DNA of 64,000 nt from Luteibacter sp. OK325. Lineage in GTDB: Bacteria > Pseudomonadota > Gammaproteobacteria > Xanthomonadales > Rhodanobacteraceae. A program made the translations under genes and the position numbers. Under the pieces are notes generated by a model. The model made no database searches, had not been told where the DNA came from, and saw only the letters and a list, made by a program, of their open reading frames with translations. The number at the start of each line of letters is the position of its first letter. Positions within the stretch are counted from its first letter, which is position 1. The DNA is taken from contig NZ_QAOX01000001.1 in assembly GCF_003050935.1 (NCBI RefSeq), positions 434,001 to 498,000 of the forward strand, in the 5' to 3' direction. Shown piece after piece: positions 62,232-64,000 of the stretch.

Positions 62232-63890
62232 TTACCCGGAATGCAAACTCGTCAACGAAGCCTCGGCAAGATCAATCTCCCGCATCAACGTACGCAACGT
62301 ATCGTCATTGATCTCATGGCTGCGACGCAGGTTGTATAACTCGCGTCGTTCCGCACGCAACGCCGCCAGGCGCATGACGCGCTCCGTGCCCGCTTCGGCG
62401 CGCGCCTTCTCGGGTACGTCGCCTTCATCGCCCGCCGCTTCGAGACGTTGCTGGTAGTCGGCCATCACACGTGAGGCAACACGTGAGGCCAGCGCAATGG
62501 CGTTCACGTCGCCACTTTCGTCCACACGCTGCTGTTCATCGGCGATGCCGCGCAACGCCGCTTCGGCGGACAGTGCGCGCGCCTTGCGCTCCTCGCGCAC
62601 GCGCGGGTCCTCGCCGGGAAACTTCAGCCCCTTCACGGCCAGTGGCAAACCGATCGTGCCGATGACCAACGTGCAGAGAATGACGCCGCTGGCCAGCAGG
62701 ATCATCAGGTGTCGCACGGGGAAAGGAACGCCCTCGCTTTTCATTAACGGCAGGGAGAGCACACCCGCCATCGTGATCGCTCCGCGCACGCCGGCAAGGG
62801 CCGTAGTCCAGACCATGCGCGTGCCTACCCTGGGACGCTTTTCGCCCCGATGCAGGGCGCGCATCAGCACGAATCTCAACGATACCCAGACCCAGATGAA
62901 GCGAAGAATGACCAGGGCAAGCGTGATCGCGAACACATAGGCAAGCAGGTACCAGAGTTCGCCACCACCCGCTTGCGCGAGATCCCCTTTCGCGCCGCCG
63001 ATAATGCCCGGCAGCTGCAGGCCGAGCAGCAGGAAGATCAGGCCATTGAAGGTGAACTCGACCATGGACCAGACCGCACCGTTCTGCATGCGGGTGGCCA
63101 CGTAACCGCCTTTTAGCACGTCGGTGTAGTTCATCGTCATGCCCGCGGCAACGGCCGCGAGAATGCCCGAGACCCCGAAATGCTCGGCAAGCAGGTAAGC
63201 GGCGAACGGAAGCAGCAGGAGCAGGGCCACCTGGCTGGCCGGATCCACCTCGCCACTCCAGCGAACCAGGCGTCGCCGGACGATTCCGAACGTATAGCTC
63301 ACCAGCACCCCGGCAAGGACACCGCCCAGGGCCATCACCACGAAGTCCATCGATGCCCTGGCCAGGGAGAACGTGCCAGTGACTTCCGCAACCACGGCGA
63401 ACTGGAGCACGACCAGCCCCGATGCGTCGTTGAGGAGCGCCTCCCCTGACAGCACGTGCATCAACCTGGAGGGAATCGGCGTCTCGCCGGTGATCGAGGT
63501 GACCGCGACGGCATCGGTCGGCGAGAGCACGGCGGCCAGGGCGAACGCGACCGCCAGGGGCACTGTCGGGATCATCCAATGGACGAAATAGCCAACGCCC
63601 AGGATCGTGAAGAAGACCAGCCCTATGGCCAGCGCCAGGATGGGACCGCGCAGAAGGAACAGTTCGCGCTTCGGGATACGCCATCCGTCGGCGAAAAGCA
63701 GCGGCGGAATGAACAGGAGAAAAAAGAGTTCGTGATCGAATTCGACATCCATGCCGAACGGCCGGGCCAGGAGAGCGCCGAAAGCGATCTGCAAAATCGG
63801 CAAGGGCAGCCGAACGGGAAGAATGCGGACGATGGCGCCGGAGACGGCGACGACGAGAAGAAGAACGAGAATCGTGATGACTAGGGCCAT
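62232..63890 (-). CDS. CPA1 family sodium/proton antiporter
   Basis: A 552-residue antiporter with 12-13 membrane segments. CPA1 marks: FIPPLLFADGWRI near residue 60, ALAAVLSPTDAVAV near residue 119, and LLNDASGLVVLQFAV near residue 151 with the ND pair of NhaP-type transporters. GVRGAITMAGVLSLPL lies near residue 365. The cytoplasmic tail of about 120 residues (from residue 430) is charged and helical, and could be regulatory. It is likely to use proton flow to expel sodium or potassium; ion choice is not predictable. Confidence 0.92.
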   Translation of the reverse strand: MALVITILVLLLVVAVSGAIVRILPVRLPLPILQIAFGALLARPFGMDVEFDHELFFLLFIPPLLFADGWRIPKRELFLLRGPILALAIGLVFFTILGVGYFVHWMIPTVPLAVAFALAAVLSPTDAVAVTSITGETPIPSRLMHVLSGEALLNDASGLVVLQFAVVAEVTGTFSLARASMDFVVMALGGVLAGVLVSYTFGIVRRRLVRWSGEVDPASQVALLLLLPFAAYLLAEHFGVSGILAAVAAGMTMNYTDVLKGGYVATRMQNGAVWSMVEFTFNGLIFLLLGLQLPGIIGGAKGDLAQAGGGELWYLLAYVFAITLALVILRFIWVWVSLRFVLMRALHRGEKRPRVGTRMVWTTALAGVRGAITMAGVLSLPLMKSEGVPFPVRHLMILLASGVILCTLVIGTIGLPLAVKGLKFPGEDPRVREERKARALSAEAALRGIADEQQRVDESGDVNAIALASRVASRVMADYQQRLEAAGDEGDVPEKARAEAGTERVMRLAALRAERRELYNLRRSHEINDDTLRTLMREIDLAEASLTSLHSG

Positions 63891-64000
63891 CCGACGACGT
63901 TAAACGGCGGGCGCCGCGGGAGGCAAGACAACTGGCACTTGCTTCGTATCTTTTTGCGATTTAGACCGCAAATACCTGCTTAGGACTTATTCCTATTGTT

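Overview
The window is high-GC gammaproteobacterial DNA. The best fit is the Xanthomonadales, and within it the Rhodanobacteraceae (Luteibacter/Dyella-like). Reasons: the type II secretion genes lie in the Xanthomonas order E-F-G-H-I-J-K-L-M-N-D; an effector carries a Xanthomonas-type VirD4-interaction tail beside a virD4 gene; there is a DUF3247-type protein; and short GGAGCCGATTCATCGGCGA palindromes are scattered between genes. This is inference from gene content; no 16S gene or other RNA gene was seen.

Layout. 1-7.9 kb: housekeeping and stress genes (exported peroxiredoxin, universal stress protein, ferritin-like di-iron protein, MFS exporter, thioredoxin-like protein, GST). 8.1-14.8 kb: a minus-strand type IV secretion island with virD4, a candidate immunity lipoprotein, a 788-residue DUF2235 lipase effector with a peptidoglycan-binding domain and an XVIPCD-like tail, and a periplasmic protein with an internal duplication; no virB genes are present. 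15-27.8 kb: aceE, maeB, a reprolysin-like protein whose zinc site is destroyed, a QEGLA-motif protein, a ferredoxin-NADP reductase, a YadGH-like ABC exporter and an RluF-like pseudouridine synthase.

28-37.9 kb holds the most unusual content. Four gene pairs (A then B) form two convergent operons that meet at the helicase gene dbpA: A1-B1-A2-B2 on the plus strand and A4-B4-A3-B3 on the minus strand. All eight proteins appear to be exported. Each B protein has a DxE-x-K motif followed about 30 residues later by CxxC, the zinc-site pattern of the bacterial toxin deaminase fold. Each A protein is a helical partner of unknown function with a shared TDRAVHxWY motif. I know of no described system with this architecture.

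38-51.2 kb: hrpB, then a complete Xps-like type II secretion operon read from gspE to gspD. 51.4-60.8 kb: a giant trimeric autotransporter adhesin with a near-identical tandem duplication of about 1.785 kb, a PA-domain metalloprotease and its small operon partner. 61.3-63.9 kb: tatD and a CPA1 sodium/proton antiporter.

Taken together the window is rich in cell-surface and secreted functions: a type IV killing effector, a type II secretion machine with plausible substrates nearby (the metalloprotease, possibly the A/B proteins), and a large adhesin. Links between the type II system and particular substrates are inferred from Sec signals and proximity only.
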